Notes: generated from the sequence alone by a model not told the origin. DNA of 36,900 nucleotides from Ilumatobacteraceae bacterium (GCA_022843125.1 JALHOG010000054.1:1-36900), one strand, 5' to 3'; counted from the first letter of the stretch, positions 23,979-32,881 are shown. Made by a program: numbers and translations.

Positions 23979-24640
23979 TGTCGATCACGGTCGGCGTCGA
24001 CGACCCGCGCGAACGCAGTACCGCGTCGATCTCGGTCATGACCACCCCGCGGTTCGGTGTCAGCTACACCGTCAGTGTCTCGGCGCAGTTCGAACCGCCG
24101 CACGAGCTGTTGGACGGGTTCTTCACAGCACGTCTGTCGACTCCCGACCACTGCGATGCGCTGCACGAGGACCTGCACGCGCGGCGAGAGGTCGGTTGCG
24201 TGGTCGACCGCAACTCGGGCGGGTTCCGATACGGCGTTCGCGAGGGTGCCGTGGTCGTGTCCTTCCAGTCCCGATCGATCGCCGTGGAGTTCGAGTGCTT
24301 CGTCGGCCTCGTCGAGGACTGGCGGGAGCATCTGACTCGGGCGCCGACACGCGTCGATCACGTCGGAGCCGAAGCCGCCGCCGCGCAGCGGCGCGTCGCT
24401 GCGGTGTCGTGGATCGAGTCGGCGATCGGACTCGCAGCCGGGAACGGGTGGTCCCGCGAGGCGATCGATCTGACGCGCATGCGTCGATCGATCGACGATG
24501 CGTCCGTCGATCAGATCACGGCGCTCGCCGAGGCGGGTGCCACATGGGTACCGGTGCGCAGCGCGCTGGCCGATCGACACCGAGGCCCGCAACTCGACTC
24601 GATCATCGACGCGCTCGACCACCTTCTCGGGACCGGCTGA
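23978..24640 (+). CDS. Unrecognised soluble protein at the end of the Tad operon
   Basis: This 220-residue protein has no signal peptide or membrane helix and matches no family I know. The first half is strand-rich (ISVMTTPRFGVSYTVSVSAQFEPPHE, then GCVVDRNSGGFRYGVREGAVVVSF), the second helical (VSWIESAIGLAAGNGWSREAIDLTRM, then LDSIIDALDHLL). ATG 23978 shares one base with the preceding stop (TGATG), so it is the last gene of the operon. A perfect hairpin follows. It may be an accessory or regulatory factor of this Tad type. Confidence 0.7.
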   Translation: MSITVGVDDPRERSTASISVMTTPRFGVSYTVSVSAQFEPPHELLDGFFTARLSTPDHCDALHEDLHARREVGCVVDRNSGGFRYGVREGAVVVSFQSRSIAVEFECFVGLVEDWREHLTRAPTRVDHVGAEAAAAQRRVAAVSWIESAIGLAAGNGWSREAIDLTRMRRSIDDASVDQITALAEAGATWVPVRSALADRHRGPQLDSIIDALDHLLGTG

Positions 24641-24654
24641 CCGAGGTCAGCCGG
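24633..24654. terminator. Perfect hairpin between convergent Tad operon and prepilin peptidase
   Basis: CCGGCTGAC (24633-24641) pairs with GTCAGCCGG (24646-24654) over the loop CGAG. It includes both stop codons of the convergent genes and can act in both directions. Confidence 0.7.
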
Positions 24655-25342
24655 CACCGACCACCACCAGCCAGCTCGCGGCGATCAGTCCGGGACCGAA
24701 CGGCGTCGGCGCAGCCCATGCCCGCTTGCGGACCATGGCCAGCAGCATCGCGGCGACGAGCGTGGCGGCGCAGGCGACGACGACGGCCCAGCATGCGAGC
24801 CGGACCGCGCCTGCTGGGTGCGACGACACCAGCCCGATCCATCCGCCTCCGAGCGCGCCCAGCTTCACGTCGCCGAGCCCGAGGCTGTGCGGTCGTATCA
24901 GATGCGCGACCCCCAGCACCCCGGCCAGCGTGGCCATCCCGGCTGCGACCGATCCAGCGACCGTGACCCCGTCGACGGACATCGCCAATGCGAGTCCGCC
25001 GACGCCCACGGTGGCCGCCGCGATCAGGAGACGGTCGGGTATGCGTTGTGTTCGGACGTCGACTGCTGCGGCAGTCAGCAGGAACGGCGTCAGGGCCGCC
25101 GTCGTCAGCCATCCGACCGGGCTCCCGGCAGCGACGGCACCCGACATCAACACGATCGTCCCGACCGCGGCCAACACGGCTCGCTGCGTTCGCGACCACA
25201 CGGCGAGATGCACCCGGTCGATCGCCACCCGCGACGGGAAGCGACGCGCGAGCGCCGGCACGCTCCACGCCATCGACCCCCCGCCGGCGACGGCGCACCC
25301 GACGACGAGCGGGTGCGACACGAGTTCGGCAGCGGGGCCCAT
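24647..25342 (-). CDS. A24-family prepilin peptidase (TadV/CpaA-like)
   Basis: This 231-residue integral membrane aspartic protease should cleave the leaders of the Flp pilin and TadE/TadG-like proteins of the facing operon. Both catalytic Asp motifs are present: AAAVDVRTQRIPDRLL (D95, the D-x-R-x-x-x-IP motif) and GLGDVKLG (D158, the GxGDxK motif). About six to seven hydrophobic helices are visible. The N-terminal methyltransferase domain of PilD-type enzymes is missing, as usual in Tad systems. The start is ATG 25342. It is convergent with the Tad operon and divergent from the giant secreted protein. Confidence 0.92.
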   Translation of the reverse strand: MGPAAELVSHPLVVGCAVAGGGSMAWSVPALARRFPSRVAIDRVHLAVWSRTQRAVLAAVGTIVLMSGAVAAGSPVGWLTTAALTPFLLTAAAVDVRTQRIPDRLLIAAATVGVGGLALAMSVDGVTVAGSVAAGMATLAGVLGVAHLIRPHSLGLGDVKLGALGGGWIGLVSSHPAGAVRLACWAVVVACAATLVAAMLLAMVRKRAWAAPTPFGPGLIAASWLVVVGAG

Positions 25343-25561
25343 TGCCCCATGCTCTCGACCGAACCTGGTCGACGCCAGCCCCCGGACCGGGTCGCACGAC
25401 CCGCTCGCGCGCCGGCCGGCGGCGCCCGATGCGTGGGCACACGCCGGGCCCCGGGTCCTGGCTGATCAGGCCTGCGATCCCTAGCCATCCACCGATGAGC
25501 AACGGCTTGATAGGGGCGTCCGCATCAACGCGGGATCCAGAGCGAGCCCAGGAGGACGCCG

Positions 25562-28500
25562 ATGACGTCAGCCATCTCACATCCGATTGTCGGAGGCGTG
25601 CGACGGAGCCGACACGCGCGTCGGCTCTGTTCGGTCACGGTCGCGTCGATCGCCGTGGCGGGAGCGCTCGTCGCGCCGTTGTCGGCATCGACCACCCTCG
25701 CCGGGCCTCCCCCTGCGGGTGGGGATGCGGAGGTCGACCCGTCGCAGCCTCGCGACCAGTCGGCCGCGGCGAGCGAGGCGGCACAGGATCGCCTCGCGCA
25801 GGCGGGGCAGACGACGTGGTCGATCGGGACCGGATCGACCGAAGGCGTGCTGATCGTCGGACGGGAGACAGGGTTCTGGCTCGAGGGGTCGGCAGGGGTC
25901 GGCGACACCGATCCGAGCGAGATCCGCTGGGACTTCGGCTCGGCGAACGCCGACGGTGTCAGGTCTGCGACCTCCGACCGGAACGGGTCGGCCGACGATC
26001 CGGCGGTCACCCACACGTTCGAGGAGCGCGGCCCGTCCGTGGTGAGCGCGATCGTCGTCGCCGAGGTGCCTGCGGAGACCGTGACGTTCGCCCCGGTCGC
26101 AGCGGAATGTGGGCCGGCGCCGACAGGCGACGAGTGGCCGGCATGGTCGGATCCGATGGGGTGCACCGAACCGTTCGTTCCGGTGTGCGCGATCGGCGAC
26201 ACGCTCGTCGCCCCGACGTTCGACCCTGAGACGGGGGCGGTCATCGAGGCGGTGCGCTGCCAGGGAGCGGCCGTCGAGCTGCCGGCCCAGCGGCTCGAGG
26301 TCACCGTCACCCGAACGTTCGACATCATCGCGCTGCGCGCAACGGGCACCACGCAGGAGCCGGCCGGCGGCAGCAGCGCAGGCGAGATCGCAGGCGGCGG
26401 CGCCACGGCCGGCGGCGTCACGTTGGTCGACTTCCCGGGCAGCAACGGGAGCGGATCGACAGCGAGCAACGGAGCCGGCAGCAACGGGGCCGGCAGCAAC
26501 GGGGCCGCGTCAGCCACGAGGTCCGACGCCAGCGCGAGCGCCATCGCGGTGAGCAGCACTGGGACGAACGGGAACAGCAGCGCACCTGGCTCGTCCCCCC
26601 TCGTCGACCTGCGCGCCCAGGATCCGCGCTCGCGTCGGCCGCGATTCGTCGTGGATGGGGTCGAGGTCGATGAGGAGACGTTCCGGGAGATGTTCAACGG
26701 CGGGTCCGACGCGATCGAGCCCGGGCCCATCGAGCTCGAGCTGCCGGGAATCGTCGGCGACACGATCATCGGATACTGGAACGACGACAGCGTCACGATC
26801 TTCGGCGACACCAGGGACGCGGTCGTCCATCTCGGCGCCGGTCAGGATCGGCTGCTCGTGTTCGATGCCGCTGTCTCATCCAGCGTGTTCGAGCTCGCCG
26901 ACGGCAACGACACGGTCAGACTGACGAACGTCGCGCTGGAGGGAACCACCCTGCTGCTCGGCCACGGGACCGACTCCGTCGAGCTGACCGGCACCATGAC
27001 GGGAGGCGAGATCCGGCAGGGCGACGGGTCGGCGATGCTGAACCTCATCGGCGAGTTCATCGACACCACCATCGATCTCGGCGGTGACAGCGACGAACTG
27101 ATGGTGACCGGTGTGCTCGACGGCACCCGGTTGATCACCGGCACCGGCAACGACGTCGTCGCCGTGTTGGCGACGACCCGCGGTGGCCTGATCGAGCTGG
27201 GAGAGGGCGAAGACGAGATCTACATCGACGCGTTCACCTCCGGGCTGCGGATCAACCTCGGCCCCGGCCTCGACAAGGTCGCGCTCGGCGAAGCATTTCG
27301 CGGTGACCTGATGATCGACGATCCGGCCAGATCGAGCGTCAGCGCGCGTGGCGGCAACATGCGCGACAACGACCAGGTCATCCTGGAGGGCGCCGGCTGG
27401 ATCCGTCGCGACGGCGACTCGGTACACCCGACGTTCGTGCGTCTCGTCGACGGCGTCGAGGTGGCCCGCGTCGTGCTCGGGTCGGAGAACATCGAAGTGG
27501 TCGCAACGACCGCGGGCGAGGTGCTGCTCGAGCGCCAGCCGAATCGCCGTCGCGGCAGCTTCTTCGGCAGGCTGTTCGGTGGCCTGGCGAAGGTGTTCCA
27601 GTTCATTGCGCCCGTGGCTGCGGTGCTCTTCCCGCCGGCAGCCGTTGCGATCGGCATCGCGACCGGCGCGATCGGGCTCGTGCAGGGGGTGATCGCCGGT
27701 TGTCTGCTCTGCGCGATCGGGGCTGCGGCCTCGTTCGTGCCCGGGGTGGGGGCGTTGATCGGCAAGGGTGTCGGCCTGATCCAGGGCGTCCTCGACAAGA
27801 ACTTCATCCGCGGCATCACCGGCCTCTTCTCACCGACGGTCGCGAAGATCGGCAGTGCAGTCGAATGGCTGAAGGACGGCAAGCCGATCGATGCCGTCAT
27901 CGGCGGGCTCTCAGCACTCGGCACCGGCCTCGGGAACGCCGCCGGGCGAACGATCGAGCGAGCAAGCGGGCTGGCGAGCTCCTTCATCAACGTCATCCGA
28001 AACGGCCCGAGCGCTTTGCCGAGCCTGTTCGCTTCGGCGGTCGGCATCGGCCGTGCGCTCGATGCCGACGACGAGGCCCGCAAGCACGCTGAGCGATTGA
28101 CGAGGCTCGCAGAGATCGATCCTCTCACCAGGCGGATCGAGCAGGCGGAGGCCGAACGGTCGGCGACGCCGACTCAACGCACTCACCGGGTGATGTCCGC
28201 AACCGACCAGCCCGGACCGAGGACCATGGAGGCCCCGCCACGGGCTGACTTCACCGTGACCGGAACGGTCGACATCGACCCGGAGCGTCTGCGGTTCGAC
28301 CCGGCGGACATCGATCGACCCCCGGTGAGGTTCGACCCCGACACGGTGCTCTCCAACGCACCGTCCGGAACCGCCGGCCCGTACCGGGTGGCTGGCACGC
28401 TCCCGGTCGACCCGGCACGACTGCGCTTCGACCCCGCCGAGATCGATCAGTTCACGGTGAGGTTCGACCCCAGCACGGTGCTCTCCAACGCACCGTCCGG

Positions 28501-30961
28501 AACCGCCGGCCGTTATCGGGTCGTCGGCCGACTCCCTGTCGACCCGGAACGTCTGCGCTTCGACCCCGCGGACATCGATCAACTCACGGTGAGGTTCGAC
28601 CCTGCAACCGTCTTCGCCCCCGAACCGGCACCTGTGCGCGACGACCCAGCCAACACCGCCGACCAACCTGCGCCGCCGGCCGGTGCTGCCACCGTGCAAC
28701 GCTTCGCCGACTACGCAGAGGTCGTGAACTGCGTGATGGGGGCGACGTGCGCTGAACCGACCGAGCGCAACCTGATCGTCGAGCGCGAGCTGATCGAGAC
28801 CGTCGTCCGCCTGGATCCGAATGACGCACCCGAGGTGCTCGGCGTCGAGGCCGAGACGTACCGGCGAGCGCTCCAGGAGTTTCTCAGCGGAGAGACCCCT
28901 GCCGAAAGGCTGGCTCGCGAGGGCGGATTCATCCGAGAGCGCGGCCTCCTCGACTACGAGTCGCCCGCGATTTCGTTCGCAGCGTTGCGCCGGTTCCTCG
29001 ACCTCGTCGAGGACGGCACCACCGACGTCGCGGAACCCGAGTCGTTCAGGGAGAAGATCCTCAGTGGTCTGACGTACGCGGCCATCGGGTTCTCGCCTGG
29101 TCTGTTCTTCCACTGGAGCAATCAGCCGAAGACCCTGCCGGTCGTGCAGCGATTCGTCGCCGCCGGTCCGCCCACCTTGTACGACATCCCCAAGAACGTC
29201 GTCAGCTACGTCACGATCGGCGGTGGGGTGATCGAACTCGACAACGAGTGGGTCCAGACGGGGGTCTCGGCGTCCACCGGTGCCACTTTCGCCGTCGGTG
29301 CTCAACACTTCGCTCGGCGGGTCGTGAACCCGACACTCCATTGGCTCTCGACGAAGACCCCGGTTCTGGGCGTCCTCAGGGACGCTCGAAGCGACTTCCT
29401 CCTCAGCGACGTCCCCTGGAGGACGCTGACGTCCGAGGCAACCCGGGCCGCAACCAGACTCAGCGACACGACTGCGATCGGCATCTCGTTGGCGGCGCCG
29501 ATGCTCACGACGATCATCACACAGGCACTCGTGGCGGCCGGCATCGACCCGAGCGAGCACTACGATCTCCAGACGACCCTGCTGGCGGGCTCGAACGGCG
29601 GTGCGGTCGGCGTTGCGATCCGAATTGCCACGGGCAAGACGAACCTGTTGGCCTACGTCCTTCCGGCCCTCCAGACCGTGTCAGCGCGTTCCGTCGGCAG
29701 GAGCCCGACCGAGTCCGAGTTCCTCAACGTGATCGCCACCGCATGCGGCGGAGAAAGCCTCGGGCGGGCAATCGCCATGGGGTTGGTGTGTGACATCGGC
29801 GTCGCCAAGCTCATCAACCACTTCGGCGGCGGCACGCCGCCGCCGACAACCACCGGGCGGACCATGCCGGCAACTCCGTCTCGCCGCGACAATCGGCTGC
29901 CGAGGGGGACGACCCGTCGGCAAGCAGCGAGACGGGGTGCGCTCGAAAACGCGCGACGGGGTGCTCGCGGAAACGCCCCGCAACGGGCGACCGGGGACAA
30001 CGCTGCGGACGCACCGAACGCACCGATCGCTCAGATCGCCGTCAGCGACCAGGACTACACGAGGATCGCTGAGTTCCTGAACGCGAGTGCGACGTACGCC
30101 CTCACACAGGGCCGGCGCGTCACCACGGTGTCGGAGGCGTTGAACTTCATGCTCGAACGGCATCCGGAGTACTTCACGAACGACGCGTACACGCCGTCCC
30201 AGATCGCCGCCTCGTTCGGAGAGCGCTACGACCCCTCGACCTCGGGCGAGGCGGTGCCGGACGTCAACGCCCTCACCGACGCGTTGTACGTCTGGCAGCG
30301 CAGCCAGTACGACCGCGGCGTGCTCGCCGACACTGCGTCCGAGGTGCTCAACAATGCTCATCGGGACGGCACACTCGGCCGCTTCGGCCTGTCGCTCGAC
30401 GAGGCGGTGTCGATGTTGGCGATCGACGACCATGACCGAAGTGTCGTCGGAGAGAACCTCGTCGGCCCCAGATCTGTGCCGCAACCCGTGGCGCAGTCCG
30501 CCACGCCCGTCAACCGACCAGCCGTACGGCCCCCGAGCCCAGCACCACAACCCGCCTCGCGCCCGGCGTCACAACCCACACCGCGCACAGTGTCACGATC
30601 CGCACCAGAGCCCCAACGGCCACCCGACGCCGTCGGATCGTGGGTGGCGGTCTCCAAAGAGCGTGGCTATGACGCGGAGACTGGCGTCGGACGCGTCGTC
30701 AACGGGCTGCAGGCGGTCAACGTGCTGCCGCCTGACTTCTACTACGTCACCCTGTTCAACACCGTCACCGGTGAGTACGTGGTCCACGAGTACGGCACGT
30801 GGTTCGGACGTCGACTCGACGGACCGTCCGGCGCCGATCGACCGTGGCTCCCGGAGACGGTGATCCTGGAGAGCATCCCGGACGTCGACCCGGAGTTGAA
30901 CGCCATCCCCGGCCGCATGCCGGTACCCGTTCCCGCACCCGTACCCGTCTTCGTGCGCTGA
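25562..30961 (+). CDS. Giant secreted repeat protein (1799 aa), unrecognised family
   Basis: ATG 25562 is preceded by GGAGGA. Residues 1-48 form a signal peptide with a basic start and hydrophobic core (VTVASIAVAGALVAPL). Residues 85-170 resemble a PKD-like beta-sandwich (IRWDFGSANADG, then VTHTFEERGPSVVSAIVV). A Gly/Ser/Asn/Ala-rich linker with SNGAG repeats follows (about 293-345). Residues 421-585 hold about eight 20-residue units of the type hxxLGxGxDxVxhxxxxxGx, a likely beta-solenoid related to RTX/GxGxD repeats. Residues 665-745 are hydrophobic and Gly-rich and might insert in membranes. Three 44-residue repeats occupy about 898-1030. The rest is mixed, with Pro/Thr/Gln-rich low complexity near 1640-1690 and a final domain (SWVAVSKERGYDAETGVG). 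No catalytic motif, LPXTG or toxin domain is recognised. The location beside the prepilin peptidase and Tad operon suggests an adhesin or surface component. Confidence 0.85.
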   Translation: MTSAISHPIVGGVRRSRHARRLCSVTVASIAVAGALVAPLSASTTLAGPPPAGGDAEVDPSQPRDQSAAASEAAQDRLAQAGQTTWSIGTGSTEGVLIVGRETGFWLEGSAGVGDTDPSEIRWDFGSANADGVRSATSDRNGSADDPAVTHTFEERGPSVVSAIVVAEVPAETVTFAPVAAECGPAPTGDEWPAWSDPMGCTEPFVPVCAIGDTLVAPTFDPETGAVIEAVRCQGAAVELPAQRLEVTVTRTFDIIALRATGTTQEPAGGSSAGEIAGGGATAGGVTLVDFPGSNGSGSTASNGAGSNGAGSNGAASATRSDASASAIAVSSTGTNGNSSAPGSSPLVDLRAQDPRSRRPRFVVDGVEVDEETFREMFNGGSDAIEPGPIELELPGIVGDTIIGYWNDDSVTIFGDTRDAVVHLGAGQDRLLVFDAAVSSSVFELADGNDTVRLTNVALEGTTLLLGHGTDSVELTGTMTGGEIRQGDGSAMLNLIGEFIDTTIDLGGDSDELMVTGVLDGTRLITGTGNDVVAVLATTRGGLIELGEGEDEIYIDAFTSGLRINLGPGLDKVALGEAFRGDLMIDDPARSSVSARGGNMRDNDQVILEGAGWIRRDGDSVHPTFVRLVDGVEVARVVLGSENIEVVATTAGEVLLERQPNRRRGSFFGRLFGGLAKVFQFIAPVAAVLFPPAAVAIGIATGAIGLVQGVIAGCLLCAIGAAASFVPGVGALIGKGVGLIQGVLDKNFIRGITGLFSPTVAKIGSAVEWLKDGKPIDAVIGGLSALGTGLGNAAGRTIERASGLASSFINVIRNGPSALPSLFASAVGIGRALDADDEARKHAERLTRLAEIDPLTRRIEQAEAERSATPTQRTHRVMSATDQPGPRTMEAPPRADFTVTGTVDIDPERLRFDPADIDRPPVRFDPDTVLSNAPSGTAGPYRVAGTLPVDPARLRFDPAEIDQFTVRFDPSTVLSNAPSGTAGRYRVVGRLPVDPERLRFDPADIDQLTVRFDPATVFAPEPAPVRDDPANTADQPAPPAGAATVQRFADYAEVVNCVMGATCAEPTERNLIVERELIETVVRLDPNDAPEVLGVEAETYRRALQEFLSGETPAERLAREGGFIRERGLLDYESPAISFAALRRFLDLVEDGTTDVAEPESFREKILSGLTYAAIGFSPGLFFHWSNQPKTLPVVQRFVAAGPPTLYDIPKNVVSYVTIGGGVIELDNEWVQTGVSASTGATFAVGAQHFARRVVNPTLHWLSTKTPVLGVLRDARSDFLLSDVPWRTLTSEATRAATRLSDTTAIGISLAAPMLTTIITQALVAAGIDPSEHYDLQTTLLAGSNGGAVGVAIRIATGKTNLLAYVLPALQTVSARSVGRSPTESEFLNVIATACGGESLGRAIAMGLVCDIGVAKLINHFGGGTPPPTTTGRTMPATPSRRDNRLPRGTTRRQAARRGALENARRGARGNAPQRATGDNAADAPNAPIAQIAVSDQDYTRIAEFLNASATYALTQGRRVTTVSEALNFMLERHPEYFTNDAYTPSQIAASFGERYDPSTSGEAVPDVNALTDALYVWQRSQYDRGVLADTASEVLNNAHRDGTLGRFGLSLDEAVSMLAIDDHDRSVVGENLVGPRSVPQPVAQSATPVNRPAVRPPSPAPQPASRPASQPTPRTVSRSAPEPQRPPDAVGSWVAVSKERGYDAETGVGRVVNGLQAVNVLPPDFYYVTLFNTVTGEYVVHEYGTWFGRRLDGPSGADRPWLPETVILESIPDVDPELNAIPGRMPVPVPAPVPVFVR
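26443..26514 (+). repeat. 15-bp tandem repeats coding for SNGAG
   Basis: Units like GGCAGCAACGGGGCC recur about four times with slight variation and encode Ser-Asn-Gly-Ala-Gly in the linker of the giant protein. They lie between its PKD-like and solenoid regions. Confidence 0.65.
28257..28615 (+). repeat. Three 132-bp tandem repeats in the giant gene
   Basis: Three head-to-tail units with period 132 bp encode 44-residue repeats. Anchor positions for the segment AGGTTCGACCC are 28328, 28460 and 28592, exactly 132 apart. Each unit contains VDPxRLRFDPAxID, then TVRFDPxTV and LSNAPSGTAG. Copies 1 and 2 share an identical block CTCTCCAACGCACCGTCCGG; the third diverges after its TVRFDPATV. The high nucleotide identity suggests recent duplication or gene conversion. 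Confidence 0.85.
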
Positions 30962-31017
30962 TCCGTTTCGAATGCGAACACCCGACGACTTCGACGAAGG
31001 CCTCCGAGCGGTCACGC

Positions 31018-31023
31018 TACGGT
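31018..31023 (+). promoter_or_regulatory. Putative -10 of a leaderless promoter (TACGGT)
   Basis: TACGGT ends seven bases before GTG 31031, the spacing expected for a leaderless actinobacterial mRNA. No Shine-Dalgarno is visible in front of that GTG. Confidence 0.45.
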
Positions 31024-31030
31024 CACCTCT

Positions 31031-32125
31031 GTGCCCGCCGCGCTCAAGGACTCGGTCGATGCCGCGGTCGTCGACGAACTCGCTCGACGCTTCGCCGCTG
31101 TCGACGAGCGCTTCGATGCGCTCGGCTTCGCGCACCGGACCGCACCGCTGCTCGACGGCTTGGAGCTGAAGGCTCGGATCGAACTGATCGCCAGAGAGCT
31201 GTGGCGTGCGCTGGGCGAACGTGACCCTGCGGCGTCGATGGCGTGCCTGGTCGACGTGGCTCGCGCTGAGCCTCCGGTGAGCGGATGGGCGGCGTGGCCG
31301 TTGGCGGCGGTGGTCGAGCTGTTCGGGCTGTCGTGTCCGTCCGACGCGCTCGATGCGATGGAGCACGTCACCCAGCGGATGAGTTGCGAGTTCGCCGTGC
31401 GTCCATTCCTGCGCGACCACTTCGACCTGACGTACGCCCGCCTGTTGGCGTTCACCGACCATGACGACGAGCGCGTCCGTCGCCTTCCGTCGGAGGGGAT
31501 GCGTCCCCGACTCCCATGGGGTGCCGGCGTGAAACGACTGGTCGACGACCCGCTCCCCGGTCTGGCCATCCTCCACCGCCTCCGCCACGACCCGTCAGAA
31601 ACCGTCCGTCGCTCGGTGGCCAACCACCTCAACGACATCGCCAAGTCGCATCCCCGGTTGGTCGTCGACACGCTGGCAGCCTGGGCCGAAGAACCAGCGA
31701 CCGATCGACGCATGGTCGCCCATGCCCTCCGGACGCTGGTCAAGCGGGGCGACCTGGGCGCCCTCGGCGTGCTCGGGTTCACGACCGAATCCGCCGTGGT
31801 GGTCGACCGGTTCGGCGTGTCGCCCGCCGTCGTCGACATGGGAACCCACATCACGCTCACCGCCGAGGTGCGGTCGACCGCGAGCGGACCGCAGCGGCTG
31901 GTGGTCGACTTCGTCGTGCACCATGTATCCGCTTCGGGAGCGACGTCGCCGAAGGTGTTCAAGTGGACCACGATCGACCTCGGACCTGGCGAGCAGTGCG
32001 CCATCACCAAACGGCGCCTCATCCAGCAGGCATCCACCCGGACGTACCGTGCAGGCACACACCACGTCGAGCTCCAGATCGCCGGGCAGGTCGTCGCGGC
32101 AACGTCGTTCGTCGTACGCGTGTGA
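31031..32125 (+). CDS. alkC: AlkC-type DNA alkylation repair glycosylase with Ig-like domain
   Basis: This 364-residue HEAT-like repeat DNA glycosylase should excise N-alkylated bases such as 3-methyladenine. Family-typical stretches are CEFAVRPFLRDHFDLTYARLL, split by a helix from VRRLPSEGMRPRLPWG, then DPSETVRRSVANHLNDIAKSHP and MVAHALRTLVKRGD. This block order matches AlkC rather than AlkD. The C-terminal 100 residues (VVVDRFGVSPAVVDMGTHITL onward) form an Ig-like beta-sandwich found in a subset of AlkC enzymes and thought to help clamp DNA. The start is GTG 31031, apparently leaderless. The neighbours do not suggest an adaptive-response operon. Confidence 0.9.
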   Translation: MPAALKDSVDAAVVDELARRFAAVDERFDALGFAHRTAPLLDGLELKARIELIARELWRALGERDPAASMACLVDVARAEPPVSGWAAWPLAAVVELFGLSCPSDALDAMEHVTQRMSCEFAVRPFLRDHFDLTYARLLAFTDHDDERVRRLPSEGMRPRLPWGAGVKRLVDDPLPGLAILHRLRHDPSETVRRSVANHLNDIAKSHPRLVVDTLAAWAEEPATDRRMVAHALRTLVKRGDLGALGVLGFTTESAVVVDRFGVSPAVVDMGTHITLTAEVRSTASGPQRLVVDFVVHHVSASGATSPKVFKWTTIDLGPGEQCAITKRRLIQQASTRTYRAGTHHVELQIAGQVVAATSFVVRV

Positions 32126-32161
32126 CACCGACCCGATCGACGCTTCGAACCGGCGTGGCGG

Positions 32162-32782
32162 CTACCGGTCGAGCGCGCCCTTGCCGGCCAGGATCTTGTC
32201 GCGGTACTTGATGATCCGAGCGACCTTGGTGGCCGACGTCTTGGCGGAGTTGAGCGCGAAGACGTAGCTGCGCTGTCGGCCCGGGGTCAGCAACGCGAAC
32301 GCCTGTGCGAGTTCGGGGTCGGACTCGATCGCTTCGACGAGTTCATCGGGGAGTTCGAGTTCGCGCTCGACCTTCGGCGGCCGGATGCCCTGTTCGGCGT
32401 ACGCCATCGCCTCGGCGAGGTACTCGCGGATGATCGGCTCAGCGGCGAGGACCTGGCTGCTGTCGTCGAACTTGAAGCAGTCGGGATGCTGGCTGTTGGG
32501 GCCCTGCCCGATGAGCGCACCGTGCGGGTCGCGCATCAACGCCGCCTCGAAGAACGTGAGCCGGAAGTCGTCACGGAAGGCGCCCATGATGACGATGTTG
32601 CGCTTGGCGTGCATGTAGGTGGGGTGACCCCACTTGGCGTGCTCCGACAGGCCCACATCGCGGCAGATCCGCCGCAGGTCGAGCAGGCCGTCGAGCCAGA
32701 ACCGAGTCGAGCAGTCAGGGGTGGCGAAGCGGTCGCAGCGCCCGCACCCGCTCTCGAAGAAGTGCTCGACGTCGGTGATCAT
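32162..32782 (-). CDS. YdeI/OmpD-associated family protein with N-terminal Cys motif
   Basis: This 206-residue protein contains a DUF1801-like domain (ICRDVGLSEHAKWGHPTYMH, then NIVIMGAFRDDFRLTFFEAAL) and the YdeI C-terminal region (ELPDELVEAIESDPELAQAF, then LTPGRQRSYVFALNSAKTSA). The N-terminus MITDVEHFFESGCGRCDRFA carries C-x-x-C, with a third Cys in ATPDC, perhaps a metal site. GAGG six bases upstream supports ATG 32782. Function in the family is unclear; Bacillus YdeI is linked to resistance to cationic peptides. A partial copy of the first codons lies in the same orientation at 34904-34985. Confidence 0.87.
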   Translation of the reverse strand: MITDVEHFFESGCGRCDRFATPDCSTRFWLDGLLDLRRICRDVGLSEHAKWGHPTYMHAKRNIVIMGAFRDDFRLTFFEAALMRDPHGALIGQGPNSQHPDCFKFDDSSQVLAAEPIIREYLAEAMAYAEQGIRPPKVERELELPDELVEAIESDPELAQAFALLTPGRQRSYVFALNSAKTSATKVARIIKYRDKILAGKGALDR

Positions 32783-32793
32783 CACAGTCCTCG
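32711..32793 (-). repeat. Direct repeat copy 1 (start of ydeI gene)
   Basis: This is the intact copy: ribosome-binding site, ATG and first two dozen codons of the YdeI-family gene. It is about 80 percent identical by eye to 34904-34985. The two copies are in the same orientation and flank the ArsR-rhodanese and MFS genes. Confidence 0.8.
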
Positions 32794-32881
32794 GTGTCGT
32801 GGTCGTTCGCAGGCTGTGGTCTCCGGCCGGCGCCACAGCCTCCCGCGGACACTGTAGGTCCGAGCAGGATCGCGCTCGTCG

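Noticed and set aside
22670..24622. 650-codon minus-strand frame under the Tad accessory genes
   Set aside because: The plus strand has overlapping genes with ribosome-binding sites and TadG and DivIVA motifs; the antisense product resembles nothing.
26822..27316. RTX toxin interpretation of the GxGxD-like repeats
   Set aside because: The unit is 20 residues rather than 9, a Sec-type signal is present, and no type I secretion genes are nearby.
27911..29560. 549-codon minus-strand frame inside the giant gene
   Set aside because: It is the mirror of the in-frame giant protein, whose repeats are conserved at amino-acid level only on the plus strand.
28000..30961. Polymorphic toxin with a C-terminal nuclease and immunity gene
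   Set aside because: No nuclease or deaminase motif is seen at the C-terminus, and the next gene is an AlkC glycosylase, not a small immunity protein.
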